DNA of 23,306 nt from Funneliformis mosseae (GCA_910592005.1 CAJVPP010001042.1:1-23306); one strand, 5' to 3'. Numbered from the stretch's first letter, positions 10,141 through 19,706 are shown. The notes: generated by a model not told the origin, from the letters alone. A program made the numbers and translations.

Positions 10141-10507
10141 AATTCTTCTAATAAGTCAAAGACCGTCATCAGTATACGTTTGGATTCAACAGGTATTTCT
10201 TCTTGTGGGAAAGCAATTGGTCGTATAAATACTAGATCAAAATCAGGTCTCAGATCTTTATATGTCTTTATGAAATCATCTATCATTATATTTATTTGCT
10301 CTGGAATTCTCTCATTATGGAATGTATAATGCGTCAAAATCTGCTTTATCCTCAATAATAAATTTGTAAATAAATCTTTACTACCTGAAAGATCGATAAC
10401 ACCAGATGCTATAGGAACTTCTGGTCTAATTGACAACAAATCTAACTGTTGCAGATGATGGATAACTTCAGTATACGCAATCATAATAGAATCTAAGCAG
10501 CTGTTTT

Positions 10508-11428
10508 TTATCTTAGTTCTCTAAAGATAATAATTCTCTCATCAGCATTAAGTATCACTAATAAATCAGAAATCTGATATTTACTTACACATTTGCCTAA
10601 TATAAATTCGACATTCTCTTGAATGATATTGATATTGCGTTCTTGTTCTAAAAATTGACGCTGTATAGTGCAAAAGTTATAGATAAGAAAATGTTTTTAA
10701 ATTGGTAACTATAACATATAAGTAAAAATATGCTTACCTTCTCTTTTTCTCTGGTCTAAACTTCCTTATAAAATGTTCGACGTTGCTCCTAGAATTAGAA
10801 AGAAAAAAATTAATCTAGCGCATTTACTTAAGTAAATTATTTATAAAATATATATCAATAAATCAGATATTATGAGGTTATTCATTTTTCATAATAATTA
10901 TGAGATTCATACCCACAGACAGCGATGAGGTACACGAGGTATAGCTCGTACTGAATCTAGTGTGAGAAATCACACAGAACGATGAATCTCCTGTCTGCAC
11001 CCTTTGATGCTTACAGTATTAGCACTCTGAAAGCTAAGACATATGCTAAATCTTTATCACGTACACCTGAATACAGACAGCAATATAGGCCTATGTTGTT
11101 ATATTTATTACTCTTCTGCAAAATCATATCATCATTTTTGGTCAAAAGGAGCTGTGCTAAAGAGATTTAATATTTTTTATAATACATACCTTAGACATAG
11201 AATTAAATTGTAACAAGATTTTCTCTAGCTTTTTTTACTATTTAAGTGAGTCTCACCATATATGGTTATAGCATTCTGAAACTCTTGATAATATTGTGAT
11301 TCTATCGTATTAACGTTGTTTCTTCTCAAAATTTTAACACTCGGTAGGTAAATATTGGGAAACCATTCCTTAAAATATAATACACGGTTTGGTTGGTTGC
11401 GATTGAGGTAAAAATAATTTTCAGACAT
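10508..11428 (-). pseudogene. multi-exon gene of unknown function, broken
   Basis: ATG at 11426-11428 starts MSENYFYLNRNQPNRVLYF; exon 1 is usable to 11190, with a one-base loss in a poly-A run near 11230 (the continued frame reads KLEKILLQFNSMSK). A GTATGT donor at 11189 and a TTTTGCAG acceptor at 11116 would give a 74-bp intron, joining in phase to NKYNNIGLYCCLYSG. After a stretch with two stops, a donor at about 10917 (GTATGA) and an acceptor at 10789 (TTCTAATTCTAG) lead to the exon 10788-10738 (RRTFYKEV, TAG, TREKEK). The intron 10737-10661 then joins to 10660-10508 (RQFLEQERNINIIQENVEFI). The last two exons fit well, the first junctions less so. Family not recognised. The final frame stops at 10508-10510, 23 bases before the next ATG, and a one-base shift there would fuse it with the downstream gene. 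Confidence 0.45.
10661..10737 (-). other. spliceosomal intron, 77 bp (last intron of the 10508-11428 gene)
   Basis: It starts GTAAGCATAT at 10737 and ends TTGCACTATACAG at 10661. Removal joins Glu-Lys-Glu-Lys to Arg-Gln-Phe-Leu in phase and yields a continuous charged helix across the junction. Confidence 0.65.
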
Positions 11429-11822
11429 TTTAGAAATAATAGTTTATTAATGCGAATAAAATCATTATAAAATGACAAATATTCTAAATTTTGTTTACTG
11501 CCCTTTTAAATGCCTTACAATTCTCATTCATATCTTCTCTAGACATTAGGTTATGGGGTGAGCACTTCGAGAGAGAAAATAATAAATGATAATGTAAAAA
11601 CTGAAATAATGTATTTTTTTGTGCTAATTTTTTTCAGAAAGAAAATAATATACATTATGAGATAATTGGTTGTTGCTTGTCATACAAATACAATTTTTAG
11701 GTTGATTAAATAATTGTCAAGTAAAATCATATTTGGATATAGCATATCGATATGCTTTATACATAATATGTTCACAGGTGTAATAAATGAGATGCAGTAA
11801 GCACGTAATGGTTACGTTGGCA
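11429..11822. other. intergenic stretch, no gene seen
   Basis: About 390 bases between the start of the 10508-11428 gene and the end of the RING-type gene. All six frames are short; I see no motif, repeat or RNA gene. Confidence 0.5.
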
Positions 11823-12972
11823 TTAACTTGAGGAGACGCAATCAGCATTGGAGAAATGTTCTATAATATTATGAATTTATGTAGAAGTTAGCTTTAAAAT
11901 GTAATCCGCACTATATGATTTAACTCGCTTGATTTTTGACATTTCTATTCCCCTAATTTCTTTACGAGATATGAGGTGACAGTTTCGTTCAAATAATTTA
12001 TAGATATTTCTAGCTTTAATGGTCTTTTTACGCAAACTATCTTTAGTAAAGTCAGGTAAATATTGTGCAACTTCTTCATATACTCAAGTTCTAGCTTATT
12101 GATCATTAAGCTTGCTATTACTATTCATGATCTCCTTGACTCTTTTTTCAAAGCTTTCTGTGAATCGATACTAATACAAAATTTCATCTTGGTTAACCTT
12201 CATGACACATTTTTCTGCGAGACTTGCTTTTTTATATAATCGCGTTAAATTTTGTGAAATAGATCCCCCACCCTCTTCACTATCATTTTCTTCTTCAGAT
12301 TCTCCTTTAGCGGATATAGACAATTCTTGCAATAAACCTTGTATCTTGTCCTGTTTGCAAGAAATTTTGGATGATTCCCTTGATGACTAAATTTGTGCAT
12401 TGTCAGTATTGTCTCCAACTATTTGATTAGTTAAATTATCTGCAGAACTTTTTATATCTATAGTAAGATTTGTTTTTTGATTATGCGTAATAGTTTTGGT
12501 TATTTTTTCTCTTTAACCCGTAAGAGAATCATTGTCTATTAATCCTAGGTCAAGCAAAAGTTCTGATTCACCTCCTACAGTATCATCACTTAGGGATTTT
12601 TTTCCTGAAATCCTTATCCTTAAATACCATGTGATATTCATCAGAAGCTAGTATAAGTTTCTCGTTAACAAGTTCGATAGATAATATACAACTAGAAATA
12701 GGGCATAAAGAAAAACGTGTTTCTGATTGTATAATATGTTTTTCAAGATATATTTGATGATATATATGTCTACATGATAATACTGTGAATAAATGAAGTG
12801 GTAAGGCAAGAATTCCTTCATCATAGAAGTGGCAAGAATTAAGTTTCAGGATATGTTTATCAGTTATTTCAGAAGTGTTTCTTAAAAAATTTAACAAAAG
12901 TGCTTTAAGTTAAAAAACCTCTATATCATCCGCATGGATTTCTGAAGGACTTGCTAGTATTTTGCTAGTCAT
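11823..12972 (-). pseudogene. degenerate RING finger plus 'IYKLF..KIKRV' domain protein of AM-fungal type
   Basis: The ATG at 12970-12972 gives MTSKILASPSEIHADDIEVF, then a TAA, then the same frame to 12586. Residues 47-93 keep the spacing of a RING finger (ubiquitin ligase type): Cys47-x2-Tyr50, Cys67-x-His69-x2-His72-x2-Tyr75, Cys90-Pro-Ile-Ser93, so three of the expected Cys are lost, two as Tyr. An A-run slip near 12597 moves the frame, which goes on as SLSDDTVGGESELLLDLGL, an acidic linker, QNLTRLYKKASLAEK, then DFTKDSLRKKTIKARNIYKL and KIKRVKSYSADYILKLT, ending at the TAA at 11823-11825. The second half matches the middle domain of the 7569-8999 gene. Stops at ILY.YRF and ART.VYEEV fit former Trp. 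Function unknown; ligase activity is unlikely in this copy. Confidence 0.6.
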
Positions 12973-13398
12973 ACTGTTAAATCATAAAGATTTCTCGCCC
13001 TTTTTCCCTATATAAATATTTTTCATATATCAAGACTAAAATGAAATTAGCCTTACCCTGAAAATTTATCTTAGAAATAAACATCTCAGAAATGAGCATC
13101 ACAAAATGAAGATCACAAATAAATCAGGATCAATGATGAAAAGATATGTCACAAAAAAAAGACTACTATATCCCCAGTTAAGGCTACGATCGTCGTAAAA
13201 CATAAAAGCCTCTGAGATAAATATGATAATCCCTCTTTCGATCAAAGATCTTCAGGAGAAAAATTTGTATAACTAAAATTTCAGCCAGGACATCCCTGTT
13301 GAAAAATAGTCATAGGAAAAAAGGTGCAAAAAATGGTTTATTTTTCTGAGTGATAATCACTACTCTGGACTGCTTGGCTTAGAAAAATAATCATCTTT
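12973..13398. other. intergenic stretch between RING-type gene and gag-like remnant
   Basis: About 425 bases without a supportable gene on either strand. On the plus strand 13075-13145 has loosely repeated blocks of the type AAATGAAGATCACAAA. The only other recognisable element is the TATA-like box listed at 13008-13019. Confidence 0.4.
13008..13019 (-). promoter_or_regulatory. possible TATA box of the RING-type gene
   Basis: On the minus strand ATATTTATATAG lies about 36-47 bases upstream of the ATG at 12972, followed by a short A-rich leader. Position and sequence fit, but in AT-rich DNA this is weak. Confidence 0.25.
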
Positions 13399-13740
13399 TT
13401 ACGTAAACTCTAGCTTCTGTACCAATCTATCTAATGTTAATTTAAGACCAATTATATAGGCTTCTTATTGAAATTCAGGTGCAATCCCTGCTAGAAATAC
13501 CTTTTTAATATTTTTATTTGCATTTTCTATAATTTCATCTAAACTTTCTATATTGTGCAAATTGATATTAAATCCCATACTTTACTATATGAGCCTATAT
13601 CTTTAATTGAAAAAATAATATTCCTCCCTTGTTCTATCGAACTGCAGAAAAGGGTATTTGTCATCTAACCCTTCTCTTAGAATCGAATAATAAAATGTTC
13701 AGCTATCATCTTTTTTATAACTGAATATTTATTGCATCAG
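13399..13740 (-). pseudogene. small gag-like remnant
   Basis: One frame runs from about 13740 to a TAA at 13399-13401. It reads LREGLDDKYPFLQFDRTREE, then SMGFNINLHNIESLDEIIEN, KKVFLAGIAPEF and LKLTLDRLVQKLEF, broken by single stops after LMQ, DDS, FFN, RLI (two) and EF-Gln. The block Phe-Leu-x-Gly-Ile-x-Pro-Glu-Phe followed by a spaced Leu-rich helix resembles the 'FLxGL.P' region of retrotransposon gag proteins; this is a weak resemblance. No indel was needed across about 110 codons. It lies just downstream of the polymerase gene on the same strand and could be an element gene or an older insertion. Confidence 0.35.
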
Positions 13741-13794
13741 GAAAAAAAAATAATATAATAATGTATGTGATCCAACTACTCATCACTATCTAGC

Positions 13795-16700
13795 TTATAT
13801 GTGTGAGTTAGATATGTGAGATACACATTCATTTTGATATTTCTCTGGGAGCTTAGCCCTTATAGCTCTTTTTTCAGCCTCTTTATAGAAAATATCATCT
13901 TTGACCATATTCTTATAAATCATAATATGCCAATATTCATATGATAAAGTAGTTATTCCATTAGATAAAATTCAGCGCTTAGTATCTATTGAGCAAAGAG
14001 CTTTTTTCTTTATCTTAATAAGAAATATTATGTTGCTCGAAAACTAATATTCTTAGTATGAAATACTTCCTTTCCAAAGAGGCAATCCTGATATACTTAG
14101 ATCAAAAGATCGAATATCTTGTTTTCTAGAACAGAATCATCTAGTAAAGACCTGCCTAATGATGGGAAGTATGTATCTGTTACCATTTCACTCATACCTC
14201 TCTTACTAACCCCCTTATGTGTAGACTTCATGGTCTTATTAGCTAAGACATTATAGTAAACCTTTGCTTAGATATGAATTGATTCTATGATCATCTTTTT
14301 ATTAGGGCACTCATCTTTGAAAAGTCTAATAATCTTCAAATCATTAAGGTCGAAAAGGTCTGATCTTTCTTCCATATTTTTATAGATATCTTCTGTTTCA
14401 GTTATGAATATAAAAGAGTCTGTATTCATATAGCCAAGCTTAACTTTATCCCCATATTTGTCCTTAATATAGTCATACCAGAAGCGATATATCAAAAGCT
14501 TGCTAAGACCTAATACTGATGCACTAACTATAATGGGCTTGTTAAGAGTTACTCTAGTATTTCCCATATGTGCTCCTACTAATGTATCTCCAAGCTGACG
14601 TCTATATTTGAAAGAGGGCTTATGAACTTTATTAAGGAATTTCTTCTTATCCCTCTTATTATTCATAGCCATAAGCTTGACATCCTGATATTTACGAATA
14701 TTTTCCATAGTCTTGCCATATACTGAATTATTCATGAGCTTAAAGAAATTCTTTTCAAAGGTATTTTTAGCTTTCTAGCGTAACTTGGTATTTTTTGCAA
14801 TATATGAAGTAAGCCAGTTAGTCTGGTCGAAAGATATAATTTCTGTAACTTTATCTACAATCATTCTTAGCTTCACATAATATTGAAGTTTTTGGTAATA
14901 GATAACATAATCTTTTCGAGGACCTAGGTAAAGTACTAATTTTTTCGTTACTGAGAAGCATCTTCCATCCATTTTATTCACAAGTTTAGCATTATAGATA
15001 CATAGCATATATTTTTTTACTGCAACATTTTCCACAGCTGGGGGTAGGTCATTTAAATAGTTATGAGTTTTTAGAGGAAAATATGAGTAGATATTCAGAT
15101 AGAATTCACGTGATGTATCTGCTTTAGTCTTGAGAATTATTTTAAGATATTTCTTTTGCATCTTAAGATTCTTGAGAAGATATTCCCGACTAGCGACCTA
15201 TTTATAATTTCCAATAGGTAAGAACTGACTCATAGCCTAGCTATAAAGATTATTTGCATTGATATATGAAACCCAAGTTATGCGTTAGGATAGATCGAAA
15301 GCCTCTCCCATTTTCAGATTATTAGCTTTGAAATATCGATGCACTGCCATGGCAATACTACCATGCTTAGCTTTTTTGATGAAATTATGCATAGCCATTT
15401 CTATGAATAGCTTGATCTTAACTCCAGTAAACTTAAGCATAGCATTCCAGGACAATGATAGAGCAGATACGTAGTGGCTGGGGTCAAGCTCATAATGTTC
15501 TAAAGATGTCTTTTGGAACTTAGTCCAGACATCAATAAGGTTGAGTATGTCTGTTATAAGATATAGATCATGATACTCACCTAGATTTTTGTATCCAAAT
15601 TCATTCCATACTTTCTGAGCATATTTATAATCCTCATATGAAATATCTCCCTTAAGCTGACTATAGAATTCATGAAATAGAGAAAGTTCTGTCTCCAAGA
15701 ATCTTTCGTAAGAATCTATATAGTCATATGAGTATATCTCCTTATGACACACTAAGGTTATTTGTTCATCTGTATAGCCTTTACTCTTAAAATACTTACT
15801 AGTTACTGGATGATCATCTCCTAGATACTTTGTGAGATTGGCCAAGCTATCATTCATAAACTGTTGGCTATTAATATATTTAAGCTGACCTACCTTCATA
15901 GACTTATATTGCTCAAATGTTTCAGCAATTACACTGATTTGATGAGCATTAACAGACCGCCCGATTGATTCACAGACTAAATGAGAGTCATACCTCCAAA
16001 AGTTATAAAATACAATTGGAATTGAAATCTTCTATAGTTCGATCTGAAGTTTAAGATTACAGGACTTATATGACGTCCCACAAAACTTACCAGAAATATG
16101 ATAATAATTCTAAATCTTTTCATTCTTAGACTCAGCTAGATCAATTTCTTTAGCTACTTTAAGAATAATTGTTTTTATGGATTTATACTCTTCTGAATCC
16201 TTAGCAGTATTTTCTAACTTTCTATTAAACTGAACAAACTTATTTTTCAAGCATCTAACCTCTTCTCTATCTATAGCGAATTTACCTTTACAGATCCAAT
16301 AGCTATTTACTTCTGCAAATTGTCTTTTATTTTCATCTGTAATAATTCGCTCTGCTTTAATAGCTAAGACTTTATTAATTTCTACCAACTTCTGATTAAT
16401 CCTTCAAATGAATTCTTATGTAGCATTTGGCTCGCAATATAAAAAAGGCTCCTATGTCTCACCTGTATCAATCCAATAGACTGTATAGCTGAAACTGTTA
16501 GCATATTGCTCTGAAATTAAACGAGTTTTCCCTCCATTAATTAGTTTATATTTCTTATTTCTGGTCTTAAAGTCACCTGAAATCACACATGAAGCATTAG
16601 TCATTCTCCTATGATTCTTGAATTTCTCAAAGTCATTAACATCCTTTATGGGCACTATGACCTTTAGAAGCTTCGCCCAATCTGAAACACCACTCCTGGT

Positions 16701-18494
16701 GATGGGCTAAAGATTCTCTATTGGCCAACTCTGAAAGCATTGATTGCATAAATGCTTCTTATTACTATGAGCAGAATCCTTGTATACTAAGCTATTCAGA
16801 TTTTTGATCCAGAGGAAGTGATTCTTTTGTCCGTACTTACTTTCTTCAGATTGGGTTATATCTGTAATAGCCATAAAATGAATTACATGCAGTTTTTTTT
16901 CATAACATTTGTTCAGATTATTATGCTTACAATTTTCTATTTTACATGAATTTGAAATATAGAAATTCTTACTAGCAACTATGGGTTTTGGGCGTGCAGT
17001 TTCTTCATTTCATTTCTAGACATTAATAGAGATATCTGTATTCATTTCTTCTATCTTATTAAAGATTCACAAGCTTATAGGAGTTGGCATTGAGATTCCA
17101 TCAAGCTTGATCTTTTTTAAATATTTTCGAAAACTTTTTGCTCAATATATATATTTACCAAGGTGGTCTATAATTCTATTCTGATATGCGAAATAATATT
17201 TTAATGCTCTCTAAAAACAATTGTCTGTTAGCTTGCCCGTAACTGGATCAATAATGTCTGAATTATCTGAGTTGATAGTACACTTTGTGTTAGTAAACTT
17301 CTTGGGAGTGAGGATGTATGAGCCTCTATAAGCATGATATAAAGTGTAAAACTCAATTATTACCATCTCAATTCAAAGAAGAATCTTACCAAACTCTTCT
17401 TTTAGGTATGATTCGATCTATTTATCGATTTTTTCACTAGAAAGAGTTATGTACTCATCTATATATTTCTCAAAAAGGATTTCGCGCATTAAGCCTTTAT
17501 GATATGGATGATGATAATTAGTTTTATAGTTTGTTGGGTCGCTAATATAACCTATTCCTTTATATGTATATTTTACATATATGGCTTTTACAACTAATAC
17601 TGATTTTATTTGATCCTTTCTATGTAGTTCTTCTTGAAAAACATTTGTAATTATATTACGAGCTGATACTATAAGATAGGGTATATATAGGGCATCAGCA
17701 TATTCTTTTGAATTATCTTGCCATTTATTAAATATATATGCTAGATTTTTACTTGAAGGAACAATCCCCTCCCATACAGTCATATCTTTTAAAGATCTGT
17801 ATTATCTAGCAGGATCATATTGCCTTTCTAAAAATACTATATCCTCTTCAGAAGGTATAATTTCTATTTTCTTATTATTTTCTTTATAAATTGATCTGAA
17901 ATGCTCACCAGTTACATATTCTTTTTCTAGTTCGTATTCTTGCCTTTCGGCCAATGGATCAAGACCTACTTTTCCCACTTGTTCTTCATTCTGTTTGGTA
18001 GGGGTTTGCGTTTCCTCTTGAGGAATAATTTCTTTGAAAGCCTCTTCGTTTGCCTATAATAGATCATGATGTAGACGCTAACATACTTTTAAATTTAGTG
18101 GCAAATCATGTTCTTCACTAGTAACTTCAACCCATCTTCAGCGTAATCTTGCGTCTCATAATTTTAAATGCTTTCTAGGCTTTCTTGCGTGTCTATCAAT
18201 ATATTTATCCTCTTAAGTGTCTTGTCGCTCAACCTTGCTAGATTCTCCCTCTCTATATACTTAGGTTAATAGGCCAGGACTAGCTTTGAAATCATCCTCT
18301 TGGTTTATGACCTGTGGAATGGGGGCTTGTTCGGGTATTTGATCAGGAGATTGAGGTCTGGTTATATTATGTGAAGGTGGACTAGAAGTGCATTAGTTTT
18401 TATTACTTTTATAATGCTGCTGAAGTTTTTGTGAGTTAGCAAAAGTTTTTTCACAGCAGATACATTTGCAATTTTTTTTATCTTTTTTAGCCAT
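13795..18494 (-). pseudogene. polB: Polinton/Maverick protein-primed family B DNA polymerase, full length, about 27 in-frame stops
   Basis: Would replicate a Polinton by protein-primed synthesis. From ATG 18494, in order: a zinc finger (Cys11, Cys14, His27 and a later Cys); a Pro/Glu-rich linker; the PolB N-terminal region (GSYILTPKKF, about residue 380; KIKLDGISMPTP); HFLWIKNLNSLVYK with CNQCF; exonuclease site 1 as VISGDFKT (Asp641, Lys643 where the family has Glu); a treble-clef block as NYYHISGKF (796, family DHCHITGK); FYNFWRYDSHL (about 830; family FHN.RGYDSHL); motif A as YINANNLYS (Asn1079, family Asp); motif B NNSVYGKTMEN (1255); motif C as YMNTDSF (Asn1357, family Asp); and the C-terminal KDCLF-type block (VYQDCLFGKEVF). 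One frame holds from 18494 to about 14066; a shift near 14050 leads to ILSNGITTLSYEYWH and the TAA at 13795. Length, about 1,560 codons, is normal for the family. Stops fall at family Trp, Gln and Arg. Confidence 0.9.
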
Positions 18495-18505
18495 AATATT
18501 ATAAT

Positions 18506-19218
18506 AAGTCTAACCTTTAATATATGTGTAAACTTTTTCTCAATTTGAAATATTTAATCATATGACTCTTAATATTCAATTACTTTTTTCTATTTTCGAA
18601 TTTATGAGAAAATAGGGCTAAGAAGTACCAGCCATGCTCTGCTTGTGATAGACCTACAAAGATAGATAAATCTATTGGAGTAGATAATGGCCTATGTAGC
18701 TATTGTAATAAGAGCAATTATCAGATCCAATATGTTAATAGGCGTCGGGATAAAGCTCAAATGTATGATCAGTATACTTTAACTTATGAACTAAAAGTCT
18801 AATCTCTGATTCGTAAGTTTAACCTCTTATCCTAAAGTCTAACCTCATTTTGACCTTATGTTTGTATAAATAGATCAGTTCTAGAAAGGTTTCTAACATA
18901 TTATAAATTTGTATATAGTAGGAATATATTATTTTTTCGTCTAGAAAGCTTTTTTGATAAATACTAAGTCTAACTTTTGATTCACAAAATCTAACCTCTA
19001 ACCAGAAGTCTAACCTCTGGTATATTTTTTTATTCCTAGTATTTTGCGAAGATTTAGCTCTAGAATGGTTTCCTGTGTATCAGAAAGACTAAGTATACAA
19101 GAAACAATTCCTTAGCTCTTAGAACCATAACTTGATAACAGCTAAGTCTAACCTCTTCAAGGTTAGATTTAGCATTTTGGTACCTAAAGGTTAAACTTCA
19201 AGATTTTTGGTTAGACTT
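18506..19218. repeat. array of AAGTCTAACCTC motifs, about 20-bp phased, in opposing orientation
   Basis: Plus-orientation copies start at 18506, 18795, 18815, 18835, 18966, 18987, 19006 and 19144. Inverted copies are at 19161-19170, 19187-19198 and 19209-19218. Within clusters the spacing is 20, 20 and 21, 19 bases, and the clusters recur about 171 and 178 bases apart. At 19144-19170 a plus copy and an inverted copy form a hairpin with 11-bp arms (one mismatch) and a 5-base loop. The first copy is 12 bases upstream of the polymerase ATG, and the second overlaps the stop codon of the small zinc ORF. Possible terminal or subterminal repeats of the Polinton, or protein-binding sites. Confidence 0.75.
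18608..18802 (+). CDS. small four-cysteine zinc-ribbon-like ORF, divergent from polB, start unclear
   Basis: Open from a TGA at 18605-18607 to a TAA at 18800-18802 (64 codons). It reads KKYQPCSACDRPTKIDKS, then GLCSYCNKSNYQIQY, then NRRRDKAQMYDQYTLTYEL: two C-x-x-C pairs 14 residues apart, as in a zinc ribbon, followed by a basic Arg-Arg-Arg segment, consistent with nucleic-acid binding. No in-frame ATG precedes the cysteines; an ATG at 18604 in another frame reads Met-Arg-Lys and would need a one-base indel. Unlike its neighbours it shows no internal stop across the recognisable part. It diverges from polB across about 110 bases and its stop codon falls inside an AAGTCTAA repeat. It resembles small AM-fungal proteins, but I cannot name the family. 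Confidence 0.5.
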   Translation, partial: ENRAKKYQPCSACDRPTKIDKSIGVDNGLCSYCNKSNYQIQYVNRRRDKAQMYDQYTLTYELKV

Positions 19219-19565
19219 AGTGACCCTTTATTTATAATCATGAATCAACTTTAAAATTAATTTTAGAATATCATAAATAATAGTATACATAGAAGGTTTG
19301 CAGAAACTCCACAAGCTTAGCTTCGAACCTTCAGTTCTTGCTAATCTCGCATTGCCTCAAACCCAAATAGAATAGTATATTTTTTTTGATATATTATTTG
19401 AAATTAAAATTGAGCTAGAAAGGCTATAAGAGATTGTTTTATTCTTGGTATCGTGTGGGGTAATTTAATACCAAATTGATACCAAATATTTGGATAGCGA
19501 GAAAAGCTTAAATTTGGGCTAGAGCTTTAAATTCAATAGAGAATTCATATAGCTAGAAGGCTTTG
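18881..19565 (+). repeat. dispersed CTAGAAAGG(T/C)TT motif, six copies
   Basis: Copies at 18881 (preceded by TT, giving TTCTAGAA), 18941, 19060, 19415, 19519 (diverged) and 19553. They interleave with the AAGTCTAACC clusters on the left and continue alone to the right. TTCTAGAA resembles a heat-shock-element core, but the third GAA unit is wrongly spaced. Confidence 0.45.
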
Positions 19566-19704
19566 AAAATATGATTTGGAACCATTCCTGAATATAATTT
19601 CGAATTTTGATCCCAGAACTCTCATTTTTACTCTACTGCATCTGTAATATTTTTATATTTTTTTTTTAAATAATTATTATAATATTTTTGCTTCATTAAT
19701 AAAA
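19219..19704. other. non-coding stretch between the repeat array and the Tc1 element
   Basis: About 485 bases without a supportable frame. It holds three CTAGA-type motifs and a local TACCAAAT repetition near 19450-19490 (AATACCAAATTGATACCAAA). No RNA gene is evident. Confidence 0.45.
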
Positions 19705-19706
19705 TA

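Larger units (their letters stand above)
9246..10484 (-). pseudogene. three-exon AM-fungal gene, possibly PD-(D/E)XK nuclease-like, broken in exon 3
   Basis: ATG at 10482-10484. Exon 1 (10484-10141) reads PIASGVIDLSGSKDLFTNLL and FDLVFIRPIAFPQ. Intron 1 is 10140-10081. Exon 2 (10080-9949) reads CRIWSCRPLLTEDEY and VLDPIFTYSKWLLKRAW. Intron 2 is 9948-9878. Exon 3 (9877-9246) starts SEQMSKSSQSRME and goes on KKPDLQVLLKLNIAESELVL. The order conserved acidic block, LDPIF.Y..W, then Lys-Pro-Asp followed by a Glu-rich strand, resembles AM-fungal nuclease-like proteins I remember, but the catalytic Glu-x-Lys is not clear here. Exon 3 loses one base near 9585 (in a short T run); the continued frame reads GIQVI.DRVTVSAFDIFENK with two TGAs, then VIPLCISSCQTVEIF. 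A further shift near 9335 leads to the TAG at 9246. It lies 23 bases after the previous gene and may once have been joined to it. Confidence 0.55.

Noticed and set aside
10982..11170. Plus-strand frame of 62 codons starting with ATG
   Set aside because: The opposite strand holds a probable exon with an in-phase splice join; the plus frame shows no domain pattern.
12202..12390. Plus-strand Ser-rich frame of 62 codons
   Set aside because: Antisense of the acidic linker of the RING-type gene.
134..18494. Reassigned stop codons (alternative genetic code), given many conserved frames with stops
   Set aside because: All three stops occur inside frames and replace different residues (Trp, Gln, Arg), and catalytic residues are also mutated. 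A code change would not do that. Decay by C:G to T:A fits better.
1..18500. Capsid, packaging ATPase and Ulp1-like protease genes expected in a Polinton
   Set aside because: Looked for Walker A/B and the His-Asp-Cys protease pattern in the frames I read and found none. Absence is not proof, because several stretches are too decayed to read.
19300..19350. Possible tRNA or tRNA-derived SINE (GGTTCGAA on the minus strand resembles a B box)
   Set aside because: No convincing A box at the right distance and no foldable acceptor stem; the B box itself deviates after GGTTCGAA.
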